A DNA stretch of 64,000 nt from an uncultured Bacteroidales bacterium. GTDB taxonomy: Bacteria > Bacteroidota > Bacteroidia > Bacteroidales > CAIWKO01. Position 1 is the first letter of the stretch. Every line of letters starts with the position of its first letter. The position numbers were made by a program, and so were the translations under genes. Location: positions 1 to 64,000 of the forward strand of contig CAIWKO010000010.1 of NCBI GenBank assembly GCA_903913285.1, in the 5' to 3' direction. Below, one piece after another: positions 50,076-61,642 of this stretch. The notes below the pieces were generated by a model, which worked only from the letters and a program-made list of their open reading frames with translations, had not been told where the DNA came from and did not search any database.

Positions 50076-50867
50076 TTAAAAAATCACGCTTATATTATTA
50101 TTTTTCACTTTTTCAATGTATTCAAATGTTGATAAAACTTCGCATTGGTTCTTCCTGACAACAACCTGATGTTCATAATGGGCTGAAGGTTTGGAATCTC
50201 TTGTTCTTATGGTCCATCCGTCTTGTTCCTGAACAATTTCTTTTTTACCCAAATTGATCATAGGTTCGATACAAATAACCAAACCTTCTGATAATTTTGC
50301 TCCGCTACCTCTTGATCCAAAATTTGGAACCTGAGGATCTTCGTGCAAATTCTTCCCAATACCATGACCAACTAATTCTCTTACTACAGTATATCCATGT
50401 TTTTCAACAAAATTCTGGATTGTATAACTGATATCCCCCACTCTGTTTCCGGCAACTGCCATTTCGATTCCTTTATACAATGATTCTTTTGTAATACGAA
50501 GTAATTGTAATACTTCAGGCTTCACCTCTCCAAGAGCAAAAGTATAAGCAGAATCACCATAATATCCGTTTTTTACCACACCACAATCAATCGATACAAT
50601 ATCACCGTCAACTACTTCATTATTTCCGGGTATTCCATGAACCACTTGATCATTCACCGAGATACAGAGAGTTGCTGAATATCCTCTGTAATGTTTAAAG
50701 CCCGGTATTGCATCATTTGATCTGATATATTCTTCGGCAATTTTGTCGAGATAATTGGTTTTTACACCTGGTTTCAGATAATTAGCTACTTCAGCTAAAG
50801 TTTTTCCAACAAGCAAAGAACTGTTTTTTATTAATTCAATCTCCTCTTCGGATTTAAGATGTATCAT
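50076..50867 (-). CDS. map: Methionine aminopeptidase type I
   Basis: GHGIGKNLHEDPQVPNF; metal-ligand motifs. Confidence 0.96.
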   Translation of the reverse strand: MIHLKSEEEIELIKNSSLLVGKTLAEVANYLKPGVKTNYLDKIAEEYIRSNDAIPGFKHYRGYSATLCISVNDQVVHGIPGNNEVVDGDIVSIDCGVVKNGYYGDSAYTFALGEVKPEVLQLLRITKESLYKGIEMAVAGNRVGDISYTIQNFVEKHGYTVVRELVGHGIGKNLHEDPQVPNFGSRGSGAKLSEGLVICIEPMINLGKKEIVQEQDGWTIRTRDSKPSAHYEHQVVVRKNQCEVLSTFEYIEKVKNNNISVIF

Positions 50868-50885
50868 CTTACAACAATAAAACTG

Positions 50886-52253
50886 TTATAATGATGCCTG
50901 ACCGTAACCCGCAGAGCTTCTTCCTTTAATCCTACCTGATTTTGTTAAACCGTCATAATGACGCATTAACAAATAACTTTCAATTTGTTGTAAAGTATCA
51001 AGAACAACACCAACCAAAATTAGAAGCGATGTTCCGCCAAAAAACTGTGCAAATTGAGAGTTAACTCCCATCAATCTCACAATGGCAGGCATAATAGCAA
51101 CAAACGCTAGAAATATTGAGCCGGGTAATGTAATTCTCGACATAACATTATCAATAAATTCAGCAGTTTTCTTACCGGGTTTAATACCTGGAATAAAACC
51201 ACCATTCTTCTTCATATCATCAGCCATCTGATTTGGATTGATCGTAATAGCAGTGTAGAAATACGTAAAAGCTATAATAAATAATGCAAATGTAAAATTA
51301 TACCAGAATCCGTTAAAATCAGAAAATGTTCTGGCTATACCAGATAAAGCTTCAATATTTGTAAAACCAACCAAGGTAATAGGGATGAACATGATTGCCT
51401 GAGCAAAAATGATAGGCATTACACCAGCTGCATTTACTTTTAAAGGAATATATTGCCGAACACCACCATACTGTTTATTTCCAACAATACGTTTGGCATA
51501 TTGTACCGGAATCCTTCTTGTACCCTGTACGAGCAAAATACACACTAAAATCACAACAACCAAAACCACCAATTCTAGTACGAATATAATCAAGCCTCCC
51601 CCTTGTTGTTCCATACGTGAAACAAATTCACCAACTATTGCAAATGGCAGTCGGGCAATAATCCCTATCATAATGATAAGCGAAATACCGTTGCCGATAC
51701 CCTTATCAGTGATCTTTTCTCCAAGCCACATAACAAACATTGTCCCGGAAACAAGAATAACAACCGACGACACCCAGAAGAAAAGGGACGGCGTCGTATC
51801 CGGTATAAAAGGATAAATCGCTTCACTGGGCAATTGACTTGTAATATTTCCAATATAAGCAGGAGCCTGAGCAGCAGTAATAAGAACCGTTAAAAAACGT
51901 GTGATCTGGTTAATTTTCTTCCTACCCGACTCTCCTTCTTTTTGAAGTTTCTGAAAATAAGGTATTGCCATCCCAAGAAGCTGAACAACAATAGAAGCAG
52001 AGATATACGGCATAATACCCAGTGCAAAGATAGATGCATTTGAGAACGCACCGCCCGAAAACATATTCAGTAAACCAAGCAAACCATCTTTTGATTGTTT
52101 ATGCAAGGCACTAAGATTATGTGGATCTAAGCCAGGTAATACAATATAAGAACCAAGACGATAAATCAAGATAATACCTAACGTAAAGATTATTCTTTTA
52201 CGGAGATCCTCAATCCTGTATATATTTTTTATTGTTTCTATTAGCCGTTTCAT
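50886..52253 (-). CDS. secY: Preprotein translocase subunit SecY
   Basis: Multi-TM; GIKPGKKTAEFIDNVMSRITLPGSIFL. Confidence 0.98.
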   Translation of the reverse strand: MKRLIETIKNIYRIEDLRKRIIFTLGIILIYRLGSYIVLPGLDPHNLSALHKQSKDGLLGLLNMFSGGAFSNASIFALGIMPYISASIVVQLLGMAIPYFQKLQKEGESGRKKINQITRFLTVLITAAQAPAYIGNITSQLPSEAIYPFIPDTTPSLFFWVSSVVILVSGTMFVMWLGEKITDKGIGNGISLIIMIGIIARLPFAIVGEFVSRMEQQGGGLIIFVLELVVLVVVILVCILLVQGTRRIPVQYAKRIVGNKQYGGVRQYIPLKVNAAGVMPIIFAQAIMFIPITLVGFTNIEALSGIARTFSDFNGFWYNFTFALFIIAFTYFYTAITINPNQMADDMKKNGGFIPGIKPGKKTAEFIDNVMSRITLPGSIFLAFVAIMPAIVRLMGVNSQFAQFFGGTSLLILVGVVLDTLQQIESYLLMRHYDGLTKSGRIKGRSSAGYGQASL

Positions 52254-52256
52254 TCA

Positions 52257-52703
52257 TTAAAGTTTTGTTGCGGTTCCACCTTGAGCTTCGATAATTTTTA
52301 TTGCAGTAGCTGAAAATGCATGAGCTGTAACATCAAGTTTAATTGTTAAAGCACCTCTGCCTAAAATCTTTATTAAATCATTTTTTGAAGCCAAACCATT
52401 ATCAATAAGCACATTGATATCAATAACGCTGAGGCTCTTTGCTTCGGCAAGTTTTTGGAGAGTATCAATATTGATACCGCTGTATTCAACTCTATTAAAA
52501 TTAGTGAATCCGAATTTAGGGATTCTTCTTATCAAAGGCATTTGACCACCTTCAAAAGCTAATTTTCTCGAATAACCGGATCTTGATTGAGCACCTTTAT
52601 TACCTCTCGTAGAAGTACCACCTCTACCAGAGCCTTGGCCTCTTCCGATTCTTTTGCATTTTTTTGTCGATCCCTTTGCCGGTTTCAGATTACTTAAGTC
52701 CAT
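52257..52703 (-). CDS. rplO: 50S ribosomal protein L15
   Basis: GRGQGSGRGGTSTRGNKGAQSRSGY. Confidence 0.98.
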   Translation of the reverse strand: MDLSNLKPAKGSTKKCKRIGRGQGSGRGGTSTRGNKGAQSRSGYSRKLAFEGGQMPLIRRIPKFGFTNFNRVEYSGINIDTLQKLAEAKSLSVIDINVLIDNGLASKNDLIKILGRGALTIKLDVTAHAFSATAIKIIEAQGGTATKL

Positions 52704-52723
52704 TGTATGTTTGATTAAATATC

Positions 52724-52906
52724 TTAATTAATTTCTTCAACTGATAATAAATGGCTGATCTTTCTAATCATTCCTTCCATTTGTGGTGTAGCTTCAACTT
52801 CAACGGAATGATGCATTTTTCTAATTCCCAATGCTATCAACGTTCTTTTTTGATCAGCTTTCCTATCAATACCACTTTTAATTTGGGTTACTCTTAACTT
52901 TTTCAT
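52724..52906 (-). CDS. rpmD: 50S ribosomal protein L30
   Basis: KLRVTQIKSGIDRKADQKRTLIALGIRKMHHSVE. Confidence 0.96.
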   Translation of the reverse strand: MKKLRVTQIKSGIDRKADQKRTLIALGIRKMHHSVEVEATPQMEGMIRKISHLLSVEEIN

Positions 52907-52928
52907 GTTATAATTATTTTCTCAGCGA

Positions 52929-53447
52929 TTAACCGTTAAACACTCTGCTTAATGATAGTCCTCTTAATTGAGCAACCGTATATGGATCTTTCATTTTAAT
53001 TAATGCATCCATAGTTGCTTTTACAACACTATGAGGATTTGATGAACCTTTTGATTTAGCCAATACATTTTTAACGCCAACACTTTCTAAAACTGCACGC
53101 ATTGCACCGCCGGCGATAACACCGGTACCGGGTGCAGCTGGTTTCAGGAAGATATATGCGCCGCTGTATTTACCATATTGTTCATGTGGCACTGTTCCGT
53201 TAAACACAGGAACTTTTATCAGATTCTTTTTAGCATCATCAATGCCTTTAGCAATAGCAGCTGTAACTTCTTTGGCTTTTCCAAGACCGTATCCAACTAC
53301 TCCGTTTTCGTTTCCAACAACTACAATAGCTGAAAAGCTGAATGTCCTACCTCCTTTGGTAACTTTTGTTACTCTCTGGATGCTAACTAATCTGTCCTTA
53401 AACTCGATTTCGCTTGACTTAACTCTTTTTATATTTGCGTTTGACAT
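52929..53447 (-). CDS. rpsE: 30S ribosomal protein S5
   Basis: [37 protein letters not shown]. Confidence 0.98.
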   Translation of the reverse strand: MSNANIKRVKSSEIEFKDRLVSIQRVTKVTKGGRTFSFSAIVVVGNENGVVGYGLGKAKEVTAAIAKGIDDAKKNLIKVPVFNGTVPHEQYGKYSGAYIFLKPAAPGTGVIAGGAMRAVLESVGVKNVLAKSKGSSNPHSVVKATMDALIKMKDPYTVAQLRGLSLSRVFNG

Positions 53448-53453
53448 ATATTA

Positions 53454-53816
53454 TTAAAATTTTAAACCAGCTTCTCTTGCTGAATCTGCTAATGATTTTA
53501 CTCTACCATGATATAAGTATCCACCTCTGTCAAATACAACAGAAGTAATACCTGCTTCTACTGCTTTTTGTGCAAATGCTTTTCCAACCAGTTTTGCTTT
53601 TTCTACTTTCGTAACTTTTGCAGCTGCAATTTCTGGGTCCATTGATGAAACAGCCATAATAGTTTTTTTTGCTTCATCATCAATTAGTTGAACATAGATA
53701 TTGGTATTGCTCCTAAAAACCGACATTCTCGGACGTTCTGCAGTACCTTTCACGATCTTCCTGATCCTCTGTTTGATCCTTAACCGTCTGTATTCTTTGA
53801 AATTTTTTATTGCCAT
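53454..53816 (-). CDS. rplR: 50S ribosomal protein L18
   Basis: [39 protein letters not shown]. Confidence 0.98.
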   Translation of the reverse strand: MAIKNFKEYRRLRIKQRIRKIVKGTAERPRMSVFRSNTNIYVQLIDDEAKKTIMAVSSMDPEIAAAKVTKVEKAKLVGKAFAQKAVEAGITSVVFDRGGYLYHGRVKSLADSAREAGLKF

Positions 53817-53844
53817 TACTCAAAGAGTTTTAATTTTTTAAAAT

Positions 53845-54396
53845 TTATTTCTGTACGGCAGATTTGCCGGCTTTCTTTCTAACTATTTCGTCTTTAAATC
53901 TTATACCTTTACCTTTGTATGGTTCCGGTTTTCTTAAAGAACGAATTTTTGCAGCAACTTGTCCAATAAGTTGTTTATCGTTCGATTCTAATATAATCGT
54001 TGGTGGTTTTCCTCTCTCATTTATTGTTGATACCTTCACTTCTGCAGGTAATTCAATAAAAAAGTTGTGGGAATAACCTAATGCCAACTCTAAAATATTA
54101 TTTTGAGCATCAGCTTTATAACCAACACCAATAAGTTCCTGTTCTATTTTAAATCCTTCAGATACACCATGAACCATATTGGCTATTAATGAGCGATATA
54201 AACCATGTTTGGCCTTAACGGTATCATCAACTCTGCCAACAATAATGTGCTGATCATCTACTTTTACAGTAATACTGGGATCAACCATTTGTTTTAATTC
54301 ACCTTTAGGCCCTTTAATAGTTACAAGATTCTCATCAGAAACAGTAACTTTAACTTGCTGAGGTAATACGATTGGTAATTTTCCTATACGTGACAT
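53845..54396 (-). CDS. rplF: 50S ribosomal protein L6
   Basis: MSRIGKLPI; KPEPYKGKGIRFKDE. Confidence 0.98.
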   Translation of the reverse strand: MSRIGKLPIVLPQQVKVTVSDENLVTIKGPKGELKQMVDPSITVKVDDQHIIVGRVDDTVKAKHGLYRSLIANMVHGVSEGFKIEQELIGVGYKADAQNNILELALGYSHNFFIELPAEVKVSTINERGKPPTIILESNDKQLIGQVAAKIRSLRKPEPYKGKGIRFKDEIVRKKAGKSAVQK

Positions 54397-54414
54397 TCTA
54401 ATTTCTCCTCAATA

Positions 54415-54813
54415 TTAACTTACGTAACAAATTACTTCACCACCAACTTTCAAATTTCTGGCTTCCTTGTCGGTCATTACACCTTTTGAAGTCGAAATGA
54501 TAGCAATACCCAGCCCGTTTAACACGCGTGGCAGTTCATCAGCACCAACATATTGTCTAAGTCCAGGACTACTTACTCTTTGCAAAGTAGAAATAGCCGA
54601 AACCTTAGATGTTGGATGATATTTTAATGCTATTTTTATCGTTCCTGGTTTGGTTTCATCTTCAAATTTATAATTAAGAATATATCCTTTTTCAAAAAGG
54701 ATCTTAGTCATACTTTTTTTCAGATTTGAAGCGGGTATTTCCACCAAACGATGGTTTGCCATCACAGCGTTTCTAATTCTTGTCAAATAATCTGAAATAG
54801 GATCAGTATTCAT
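54415..54813 (-). CDS. rpsH: 30S ribosomal protein S8
   Basis: [38 protein letters not shown]. Confidence 0.98.
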   Translation of the reverse strand: MNTDPISDYLTRIRNAVMANHRLVEIPASNLKKSMTKILFEKGYILNYKFEDETKPGTIKIALKYHPTSKVSAISTLQRVSSPGLRQYVGADELPRVLNGLGIAIISTSKGVMTDKEARNLKVGGEVICYVS

Positions 54814-54851
54814 TGCTATTATTTTTTTCTGTTATTACTACTCAATAATTT

Positions 54852-55121
54852 TTACCAACTTGCTTTTTTAACACCAGGTATTAAACCTGCTAAAGCCATT
54901 TCGCGAAAGTTTATACGGGAAATTCCAAATTGACGCATATATCCTTTTGGACGACCTGTTACCTGACATCTGTTATGCAAACGAACAGGAGATGAATTCT
55001 TAGGTAATTTTTGTAATCCAACGAAATCACCGGCTTTTTTCAATTCAAGTCTTTTTTCCTTGTATTGTTCGTGAAGTTTTTCTCTTTTCAATTCACGTGC
55101 TTTGACTGATTCTTTTGCCAT
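54852..55121 (-). CDS. rpsN: 30S ribosomal protein S14 (zinc-free form)
   Basis: [16 protein letters not shown]...[24 protein letters not shown]; start at 55121 preferred over 55151. Confidence 0.95.
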   Translation of the reverse strand: MAKESVKARELKREKLHEQYKEKRLELKKAGDFVGLQKLPKNSSPVRLHNRCQVTGRPKGYMRQFGISRINFREMALAGLIPGVKKASW

Positions 55122-55122
55122 G

Positions 55123-55680
55123 TTATTTTTGTGTTTTAAATGGTAATCCAAATTCCTTTAATAATGCGTAAGCTTCCTTATCGGTTGGTGCAGATGTTAC
55201 AAAAGTAATATCCAACCCGTTTATTTTATTTATTTTATCAATATTGATTTCAGGAAAGATGATCTGTTCGGTAATTCCAAATGAAAAATTGCCTCTGCCG
55301 TCAAATCCTTTATCGTTAATGCCGCGAAAGTCACGGATACGTGGTATCGTAACTGAAATCAACCGATCAAGAAATTCGTACATTTTTTCACTTCTCAGAG
55401 TAACTCTAATACCAATAGGCATACCTTTTCTGAGTTTAAAATTCGAAATGTCTTTCTTTGACTTCGTTTGAACCGCTTTCTGACCGGTTATCATAGCCAT
55501 TTCTTCAATGCCGATATCCATTATTTTTTTATCTGCAATCGCTCCGCCAACACCTTGATTTAGGCATATCTTGAGCAATTTTGGAACCTGCATTACATTC
55601 TTATATTGAAATTGTTGTTTTAATGCTGGAACAATTTCTTTGTGATATTTTTCTTTTAACCTTGGTTGATAGTCCATCAC
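55123..55680 (-). CDS. rplE: 50S ribosomal protein L5
   Basis: [28 protein letters not shown]. Confidence 0.98.
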   Translation of the reverse strand: MMDYQPRLKEKYHKEIVPALKQQFQYKNVMQVPKLLKICLNQGVGGAIADKKIMDIGIEEMAMITGQKAVQTKSKKDISNFKLRKGMPIGIRVTLRSEKMYEFLDRLISVTIPRIRDFRGINDKGFDGRGNFSFGITEQIIFPEINIDKINKINGLDITFVTSAPTDKEAYALLKEFGLPFKTQK

Positions 55681-56006
55681 TTAATTGTCTCCTTTTTTTC
55701 AGATTTTTTTGAATATCTAACTAATTTACCTGTTTTTTCATCAATTTTTCTTCCTGTACGGGTAGGTTTCCCTGAAGAATCATGAACCATTAGGTTTGAT
55801 GAATGTATGGCAGATTCTTTTTTCAAGATACCGCCTTTAGTATTTTTAGCATTGGGTTTACTATGTTTCGAAATAAGGTTAACACCTTCAACAATAGCTT
55901 TGTTTTTGTCAATTATTACCTTAAGCACCTTGCCATGTTGACCTTTCGAATCGCCGGCTATCACAGTTACTGTATCGCCTTTTTTAATATGTAATTTCGG
56001 TCGCAT
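55677..56006 (-). CDS. rplX: 50S ribosomal protein L24
   Basis: [25 protein letters not shown]. Confidence 0.98.
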   Translation of the reverse strand: MRPKLHIKKGDTVTVIAGDSKGQHGKVLKVIIDKNKAIVEGVNLISKHSKPNAKNTKGGILKKESAIHSSNLMVHDSSGKPTRTGRKIDEKTGKLVRYSKKSEKKETIK

Positions 56007-56018
56007 ATACTATTTTTT

Positions 56019-56387
56019 TTAAAGCACTTCAGGTGCCAATGAAACAATTTTCATGTATTGTTTTTCTCTCAGTTCTCTTGCAACGGGTCCAAAAATACGG
56101 GTTCCGCGCAATTCGTCTGTAGGGGTTAACAATACAACAGCATTATCGTCAAAGCGGATGTAAGAACCGTCAGCTCTTCTAACTTCTTTTTTAGTTCTAA
56201 CAACAACTGCTTTACTTACTGTCCCTTTTTTAATATTACCTGCGGGGATAGCGCTTTTAACAGCTACGATGATTTTATCACCTACTGAAGCATATCTTCT
56301 TTTTGTTCCGCCAAGCACCCTGATACAGAGTACCACTTTGGCACCGCTGTTGTCTGCTACAATTAATCTTGATTCTTGCTGTATCAT
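56019..56387 (-). CDS. rplN: 50S ribosomal protein L14
   Basis: [27 protein letters not shown]. Confidence 0.98.
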   Translation of the reverse strand: MIQQESRLIVADNSGAKVVLCIRVLGGTKRRYASVGDKIIVAVKSAIPAGNIKKGTVSKAVVVRTKKEVRRADGSYIRFDDNAVVLLTPTDELRGTRIFGPVARELREKQYMKIVSLAPEVL

Positions 56388-56389
56388 AG

Positions 56390-56644
56390 TTATTTAACTC
56401 TTTCAATAATTTCTACTAAACGCCAACATTTATTCTTACTCAATGGCTTTGTTTCAGCTATAAGAACGGTGTCGCCAATATTGCATTCATTTTTTTCATC
56501 GTCAGCCATGAATTTGGTATTTTTTTTCACAAATTTACCATACTTCGGGTGCATCACTTTTCTTTCAACATTAACGACGATCGTATTCTGCATTTTATTG
56601 CTGACAACAACACCTGTTTTTTCTTTTCTTAAATTACGTTCCAT
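56390..56644 (-). CDS. rpsQ: 30S ribosomal protein S17
   Basis: [35 protein letters not shown]. Confidence 0.98.
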   Translation of the reverse strand: MERNLRKEKTGVVVSNKMQNTIVVNVERKVMHPKYGKFVKKNTKFMADDEKNECNIGDTVLIAETKPLSKNKCWRLVEIIERVK

Positions 56645-56653
56645 GACAAATTA

Positions 56654-56893
56654 TTACTTTATGTTGTTTTTCTTTGTACCTTCTTCAACAATATTCGGTT
56701 CTCCGTGAATCGCTCTATTGCGAAGTTCTGTGTGCATACGGGCAATAGTTTTCTGATAATCCTTTATTTTCATTGGATTTTCAAGTGGAGAAACCGCATG
56801 GTTCATTTTCAGTTTTAAAAACTGTTTTTTTTCTTCCACTAATCTTTCCCGAAGTTCAATCGTAGAAAGTTCTTTGATTACTTGCTGTTTCAT
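56654..56893 (-). CDS. rpmC: 50S ribosomal protein L29
   Basis: MKQQVIKELSTIELRERLVEEKKQFLKLKMNHAV. Confidence 0.96.
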   Translation of the reverse strand: MKQQVIKELSTIELRERLVEEKKQFLKLKMNHAVSPLENPMKIKDYQKTIARMHTELRNRAIHGEPNIVEEGTKKNNIK

Positions 56894-56904
56894 TGCTTTA
56901 TTTT

Positions 56905-57327
56905 TTATTCTTCTACGTAATCTCTTCTTATTACAAATTTCGTATCTACCGGCATTTTTTGTGCGCCTAAACGTAATGCTTCTTTAGCAATATCAAAAGG
57001 CACACCATCAATTTCAAATAAAATTCTACCAGGAGTTACGCGTGCAACATAATATTCCAATGCTCCCTTACCTTTACCCATACGTACTTCGGCTGGTTTT
57101 TTGGTTACGGGTTTATCCGGAAATATTCTGATCCACAACTGTCCTTCACGTTTCATGTAACGTGTTATGGCTTGACGGGCGGCTTCAATCTGCCTGCCGG
57201 TGATCCAATATTCTTCAAGAGTTTTTATTGCAAAAGAACCGAATGAAATCTGGTGACCGCGATGAGCAGTACCTTTCATGCGTTGCTTCTGCATTTTCCT
57301 GTATTTCGTTTTTTTAGGCTGTAACAT
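56905..57327 (-). CDS. rplP: 50S ribosomal protein L16
   Basis: [24 protein letters not shown]. Confidence 0.98.
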   Translation of the reverse strand: MLQPKKTKYRKMQKQRMKGTAHRGHQISFGSFAIKTLEEYWITGRQIEAARQAITRYMKREGQLWIRIFPDKPVTKKPAEVRMGKGKGALEYYVARVTPGRILFEIDGVPFDIAKEALRLGAQKMPVDTKFVIRRDYVEE

Positions 57328-57368
57328 TACAGTATGTTTTTTAAAAATTAACCAATAAGTTTCTTAAA

Positions 57369-58094
57369 CTATTTTCTCTTTCTTCTTCTTCCCTGGTCTT
57401 TTCCACCACCGACAGAAGATTCCTGATTATTTACTTTCAAAGTATTTGATGTAGGAACAATTTCTCTTTTTCCGTAAATTTCACCTTTACATATCCATAC
57501 TTTCACACCGATACGACCATAGGTTGTATGAGCTTCAACCAAAGCATAATCAATGTCAGCACGTAAAGTATGCAAAGGAATACGGCCTTCTTTATGAATT
57601 TCAGTACGAGCCATTTCAGCACCGCCGATACGACCTGAACATTGTACTTTTATACCTTCAGCTCCCATTCTCATGGTTGAAGCAACACCTGTTTTCACAG
57701 CGCGTCTATATGAAATTCTGCCTTCAATTTGTTTGGCAATTGTTTGAGCTACCAAAACAGCATCAAGTTCAGGACGTTTAATTTCGTTGATATTGATCTG
57801 AATCTCCTTGTTGGTGATCTTCTTCAATTCTTCTTTCAGTTTATCAACTTCCTGACCGCCTTTTCCAATGATGATACCCGGACGTGCTGTATGAATCGTT
57901 ACAGTAATAAGTTTCAACGTACGTTCGATAACGATCTTTGAAATGCTGGCTTTCGATAAACGGGCATTTAAATACGTTCTGATCTTTTTATCTTCAATCA
58001 GTTTACTTTCAAAACTTTTTCCACCGAACCAATTAGATTCCCATCCTCTGATTATACCTAATCTGATTCCTATTGGATTTGTTTTTTGTCCCAT
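57369..58094 (-). CDS. rpsC: 30S ribosomal protein S3
   Basis: [25 protein letters not shown] domain [11 protein letters not shown]. Confidence 0.98.
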   Translation of the reverse strand: MGQKTNPIGIRLGIIRGWESNWFGGKSFESKLIEDKKIRTYLNARLSKASISKIVIERTLKLITVTIHTARPGIIIGKGGQEVDKLKEELKKITNKEIQININEIKRPELDAVLVAQTIAKQIEGRISYRRAVKTGVASTMRMGAEGIKVQCSGRIGGAEMARTEIHKEGRIPLHTLRADIDYALVEAHTTYGRIGVKVWICKGEIYGKREIVPTSNTLKVNNQESSVGGGKDQGRRRKRK

Positions 58095-58112
58095 CTGGTA
58101 AAAATTTATTTG

Positions 58113-58571
58113 TTATTTAGTTTTTTCTTTTTTACTTACTTTTTCTACAATTTCTTCTTCTACAGGAAGTATCTCTGCATTTCTGCTGTCAACAATCAAT
58201 GTAACGTGATTTGAACGTTTTTTGATACGATGTGCACGACCTTGAGGAGCAGCTTGTATCCTTTTCAATTGACGACCGCTGTCTACAAAAATTTCTTTTA
58301 CATACAAATTGCTCTCTTCTATACGAACTCCTTCGTTTTTTGTTTGCCAGTTCGATATAGCCGACAATAAAAGTTTGTGCAGGCGTCCCGAAGCTTCTTT
58401 TGGTGATGTTTTCAACAAGAATAAAGCTTTATCCACATTCATGTGTCTTATCTGGTCAGCAACCAATCGCATTTTTCGTGGCGATGTAGGGCAATTTACC
58501 AATCGTGCAAAGTACTTCTTTTTATTAGCTTCTTTTGCTTTGTTTGCACTTATTCGTTTTCTTTCTCCCAT
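58113..58571 (-). CDS. rplV: 50S ribosomal protein L22
   Basis: [38 protein letters not shown]. Confidence 0.97.
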   Translation of the reverse strand: MGERKRISANKAKEANKKKYFARLVNCPTSPRKMRLVADQIRHMNVDKALFLLKTSPKEASGRLHKLLLSAISNWQTKNEGVRIEESNLYVKEIFVDSGRQLKRIQAAPQGRAHRIKKRSNHVTLIVDSRNAEILPVEEEIVEKVSKKEKTK

Positions 58572-58598
58572 GATATTATCTGTTTTGAAGCTGTTTGT

Positions 58599-58871
58599 TT
58601 ATTTTTTTCCTTTATTACCGGCGTGACCTCTAAAAATACGTGTCGGTGAAAACTCACCTAACTTGTGGCCTACCATGTTTTCAGTTACATAAACCGGAAT
58701 AAATTTGTTTCCGTTATGAACCAATACAGTTAACCCTACAAAATCCGGTGAAATGATCGAACCTCTCGACCAGGTTTTGATTGATGTTTTTTTATTGGAT
58801 TCTGTCATCTGAAGAATTTTTTTCTCCAGTTTGTAATTGATGTACGGACCTTTTTTTAACGAACGACTCAT
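58599..58871 (-). CDS. rpsS: 30S ribosomal protein S19
   Basis: [36 protein letters not shown]. Confidence 0.98.
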   Translation of the reverse strand: MSRSLKKGPYINYKLEKKILQMTESNKKTSIKTWSRGSIISPDFVGLTVLVHNGNKFIPVYVTENMVGHKLGEFSPTRIFRGHAGNKGKK

Positions 58872-58896
58872 ATGTTTAATCTATACTGGTTCTTAT

Positions 58897-59721
58897 TTAT
58901 TTCTTTTTGTTTTCGATGATGTATTTATTCGACATCTTCTTTTTATCTCTGGTTTTGTAGCCTCTTGAAGGTGTGCCTTTTCTTGTTCTTGGCAAACCGC
59001 CTGATGCTTTACCTTCACCACCGCCCATGGGGTGATCAACAGGATTCATTGCAACACCTCTGTTTCTCGGACGACGTCCCAACCATCTTGATCTTCCGGC
59101 TTTACCAGATACTTCAAGGTTATGATCCGGATTTGATACCATACCCACGGTAGCTTTGCATGCTTGTAAGATCAAACGTGTTTCGCTCGAAGGTAATTTA
59201 ACAACAGCATATTTTCCGTCTCTCGACATCAACTGTGCAAATGTACCGGCTCCTCTGGCCATTTTTCCACCTTCACCCGGACGAAGTTCAATATTGTGAA
59301 TGATAGTTCCGAAAGGAATTTCACTTAAATATAATGAATTGCCTATTTCCGGAGCTACACCTTTTCCTGATGCAATCTTTTGTCCAACTTTCATTCCCTG
59401 AGCAGCGATAATATATCGTTTTTCACCATCAGCGTATGAAAGTAAAGCGATACGTGCGCTTCTGTTCGGATCGTATTCTATGGAAACAACTGTTGCAGGA
59501 ATATTTTCTTTATCACGTTTAAAGTCAATAATTCTATATTGTTTTTTATGACCACCACCAATATAACGCATGGTCATTTTTCCTGTGTTGTCTCTACCTC
59601 CCGATCTCTTCGTACTTACTAATAAACTCTTTTCAGGTCTATTGGTAGTAATCTCGTCAAAAGTACTAATTACTTTGAAGCGTTGACCGGGTGTTGTCGG
59701 TTTTAGTTTCTTTAATGCCAT
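58897..59721 (-). CDS. rplB: 50S ribosomal protein L2
   Basis: [34 protein letters not shown]. Confidence 0.98.
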   Translation of the reverse strand: MALKKLKPTTPGQRFKVISTFDEITTNRPEKSLLVSTKRSGGRDNTGKMTMRYIGGGHKKQYRIIDFKRDKENIPATVVSIEYDPNRSARIALLSYADGEKRYIIAAQGMKVGQKIASGKGVAPEIGNSLYLSEIPFGTIIHNIELRPGEGGKMARGAGTFAQLMSRDGKYAVVKLPSSETRLILQACKATVGMVSNPDHNLEVSGKAGRSRWLGRRPRNRGVAMNPVDHPMGGGEGKASGGLPRTRKGTPSRGYKTRDKKKMSNKYIIENKKK

Positions 59722-59726
59722 TTTTA

Positions 59727-60017
59727 TTAAATATTGCTATAAAAATCTATTGTTTCACCTTTTGCTAACGTTACTATAGCTTTTTTTGTCGATAACTTAC
59801 GACCGGAAATATAACCGGCTTTAGTATAACGGGATTTTAATTTCCCCATCGAATTCAGGGTGTTTACTGATTCAACTTTTACTTCGTAAAATTCTTCAAC
59901 AGCTTTTTTGATCTGTAGTTTATTGGCCTTTTTATCAACCAGAAAAGCATAACGATTGAGAGTTTCTCCCAAATGCGTCATTTTTTCTGTAATTACCGGC
60001 TTTATAATCATGCTCAT
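59727..60017 (-). CDS. rplW: 50S ribosomal protein L23
   Basis: [30 protein letters not shown]. Confidence 0.97.
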   Translation of the reverse strand: MSMIIKPVITEKMTHLGETLNRYAFLVDKKANKLQIKKAVEEFYEVKVESVNTLNSMGKLKSRYTKAGYISGRKLSTKKAIVTLAKGETIDFYSNI

Positions 60018-60035
60018 TGTTCTGCTTTTTTTTAA

Positions 60036-60665
60036 TTATTTTTGAAACATTTCATTGATCTTCTGAACAGAACTTTCTATTATTAATAGATTCGATGCTC
60101 TCAGAATTTCGTATGTGTTTATCGATGCAGCTGTCAAAACTTTTGAATTTTGAAGATTCCGCGATGATAAATAAACATTGTTATCTACATAAGGAAGAAC
60201 CATCAAAGTTTTTTTGTCAGCCAGATTCAGTTTTGCTAATAATTCTTTGTAACTTTTGGTTTTAACTTCTTCAAAGGTAAAATCTTCAAGTATCATGATC
60301 TGGTTTTCTTTTGCCTTATAAGTTAAAGCAGATTTACGAGCCAGTTGTTTTACTTTTTTGTTTAATTTGAAGTTATAAACTCTGGGGTGAGGTCCGAATG
60401 CTCTGGCACCACCAACAAATACCGGTGAATTAATATCACCCGAACGTGCGCCGCCTGTACCTTTTTGACGTTTTAATTTTTTTGTACTGCCCGACATCTG
60501 TGAACGTTCTTTCGAACTATGAGTTCCCTGACGTCTGTTAGCTAAAAATTGTTTAACATCAAGATAAATTGCATGATCATTCGGTTCAATACCGAAAATG
60601 GTATCGTCTAAAGTAACCTTTTTGGTAGTTTTACTACCGTCGATTTTATATACTACTACATCCAT
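60036..60665 (-). CDS. rplD: 50S ribosomal protein L4
   Basis: [35 protein letters not shown]. Confidence 0.98.
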   Translation of the reverse strand: MDVVVYKIDGSKTTKKVTLDDTIFGIEPNDHAIYLDVKQFLANRRQGTHSSKERSQMSGSTKKLKRQKGTGGARSGDINSPVFVGGARAFGPHPRVYNFKLNKKVKQLARKSALTYKAKENQIMILEDFTFEEVKTKSYKELLAKLNLADKKTLMVLPYVDNNVYLSSRNLQNSKVLTAASINTYEILRASNLLIIESSVQKINEMFQK

Positions 60666-61285
60666 CTCTCAATTTTTATATATGCACCTTTAGGACCGGG
60701 AACAGAACCTTTTACTAATATGAGGTTCTTCTCAGGAATAATTTTTATTACTTGACTATTGATAACTTTCACTCTGTCGTTACCCATTCTGCCTGCCATT
60801 CTTAATCCCTTAAAAACGCGTGAAGGATACGATGAAGCACCAACTGAACCGGGAGCTCTCAAACGGTCATGCTGTCCGTGAGTTTTTTCGCCCACACCGC
60901 CAAATCCATGACGTTTTACAACACCCTGAAAACCTTTTCCTTTAGATGTACCTACACAGTCAATATATTCGCCTTCAATAAAAACATCTACCGTTAAAAC
61001 TTCCCCGAACTGTTTCCGATGACCTTCTTCAAATCTCGAAAATTCAGCAACTATTTTTTTCGGAGTGGTTCCGGCTTTTTCAAAATGACCTTTCATTGGC
61101 TTATTGGTCCGTCGTTCTTTCTTTTCATCAAAAGACAACTGAATAGCATCATAGCCGTTTTTTTCTTTTGTTAAGACCTGCGTTACTACGCATGGACCGG
61201 CTTCGATGACGGTGCAAGGGATATTTTTCCCTGCTTCGTCAAAAATACTGGTCATTCCAATCTTCTTTCCTAATAACCCTGACAT
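60656..61285 (-). CDS. rplC: 50S ribosomal protein L3
   Basis: [52 protein letters not shown]. Confidence 0.98.
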   Translation of the reverse strand: MSGLLGKKIGMTSIFDEAGKNIPCTVIEAGPCVVTQVLTKEKNGYDAIQLSFDEKKERRTNKPMKGHFEKAGTTPKKIVAEFSRFEEGHRKQFGEVLTVDVFIEGEYIDCVGTSKGKGFQGVVKRHGFGGVGEKTHGQHDRLRAPGSVGASSYPSRVFKGLRMAGRMGNDRVKVINSQVIKIIPEKNLILVKGSVPGPKGAYIKIERWM

Positions 61286-61317
61286 TGTTACCTTTTTTTA
61301 ACTATTATGAAAACTAA

Positions 61318-61623
61318 CTACACTTTTATTTCTACTTCTACACCATTCGGAAGCTCTAATTTCATTAAAGCATCGATAGTTTTTGAAGTAGTACTGTATA
61401 TGTCCAGTAACCTTTTGTACGTCGACAATTCAAATTGTTCGCGCGATTTCTTGTTCACAAAAGTCGATCTTAATACAGTATAGATCTTTTTGTTCGATGG
61501 CAAGGGAATGGGTCCACTTACTATCGCTCCGGTTGATTTAACGGTCTTTACTATTTTCTCTGCCGATTTATCAACCAAATTGTGATCGTATGATTTCAAC
61601 TTTATTCTAATCCTTTGACTCAC
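61318..61623 (-). CDS. rpsJ: 30S ribosomal protein S10
   Basis: [22 protein letters not shown]. Confidence 0.98.
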   Translation of the reverse strand: MSQRIRIKLKSYDHNLVDKSAEKIVKTVKSTGAIVSGPIPLPSNKKIYTVLRSTFVNKKSREQFELSTYKRLLDIYSTTSKTIDALMKLELPNGVEVEIKV

Positions 61624-61642
61624 GTTTTTATAGTTTTATTTG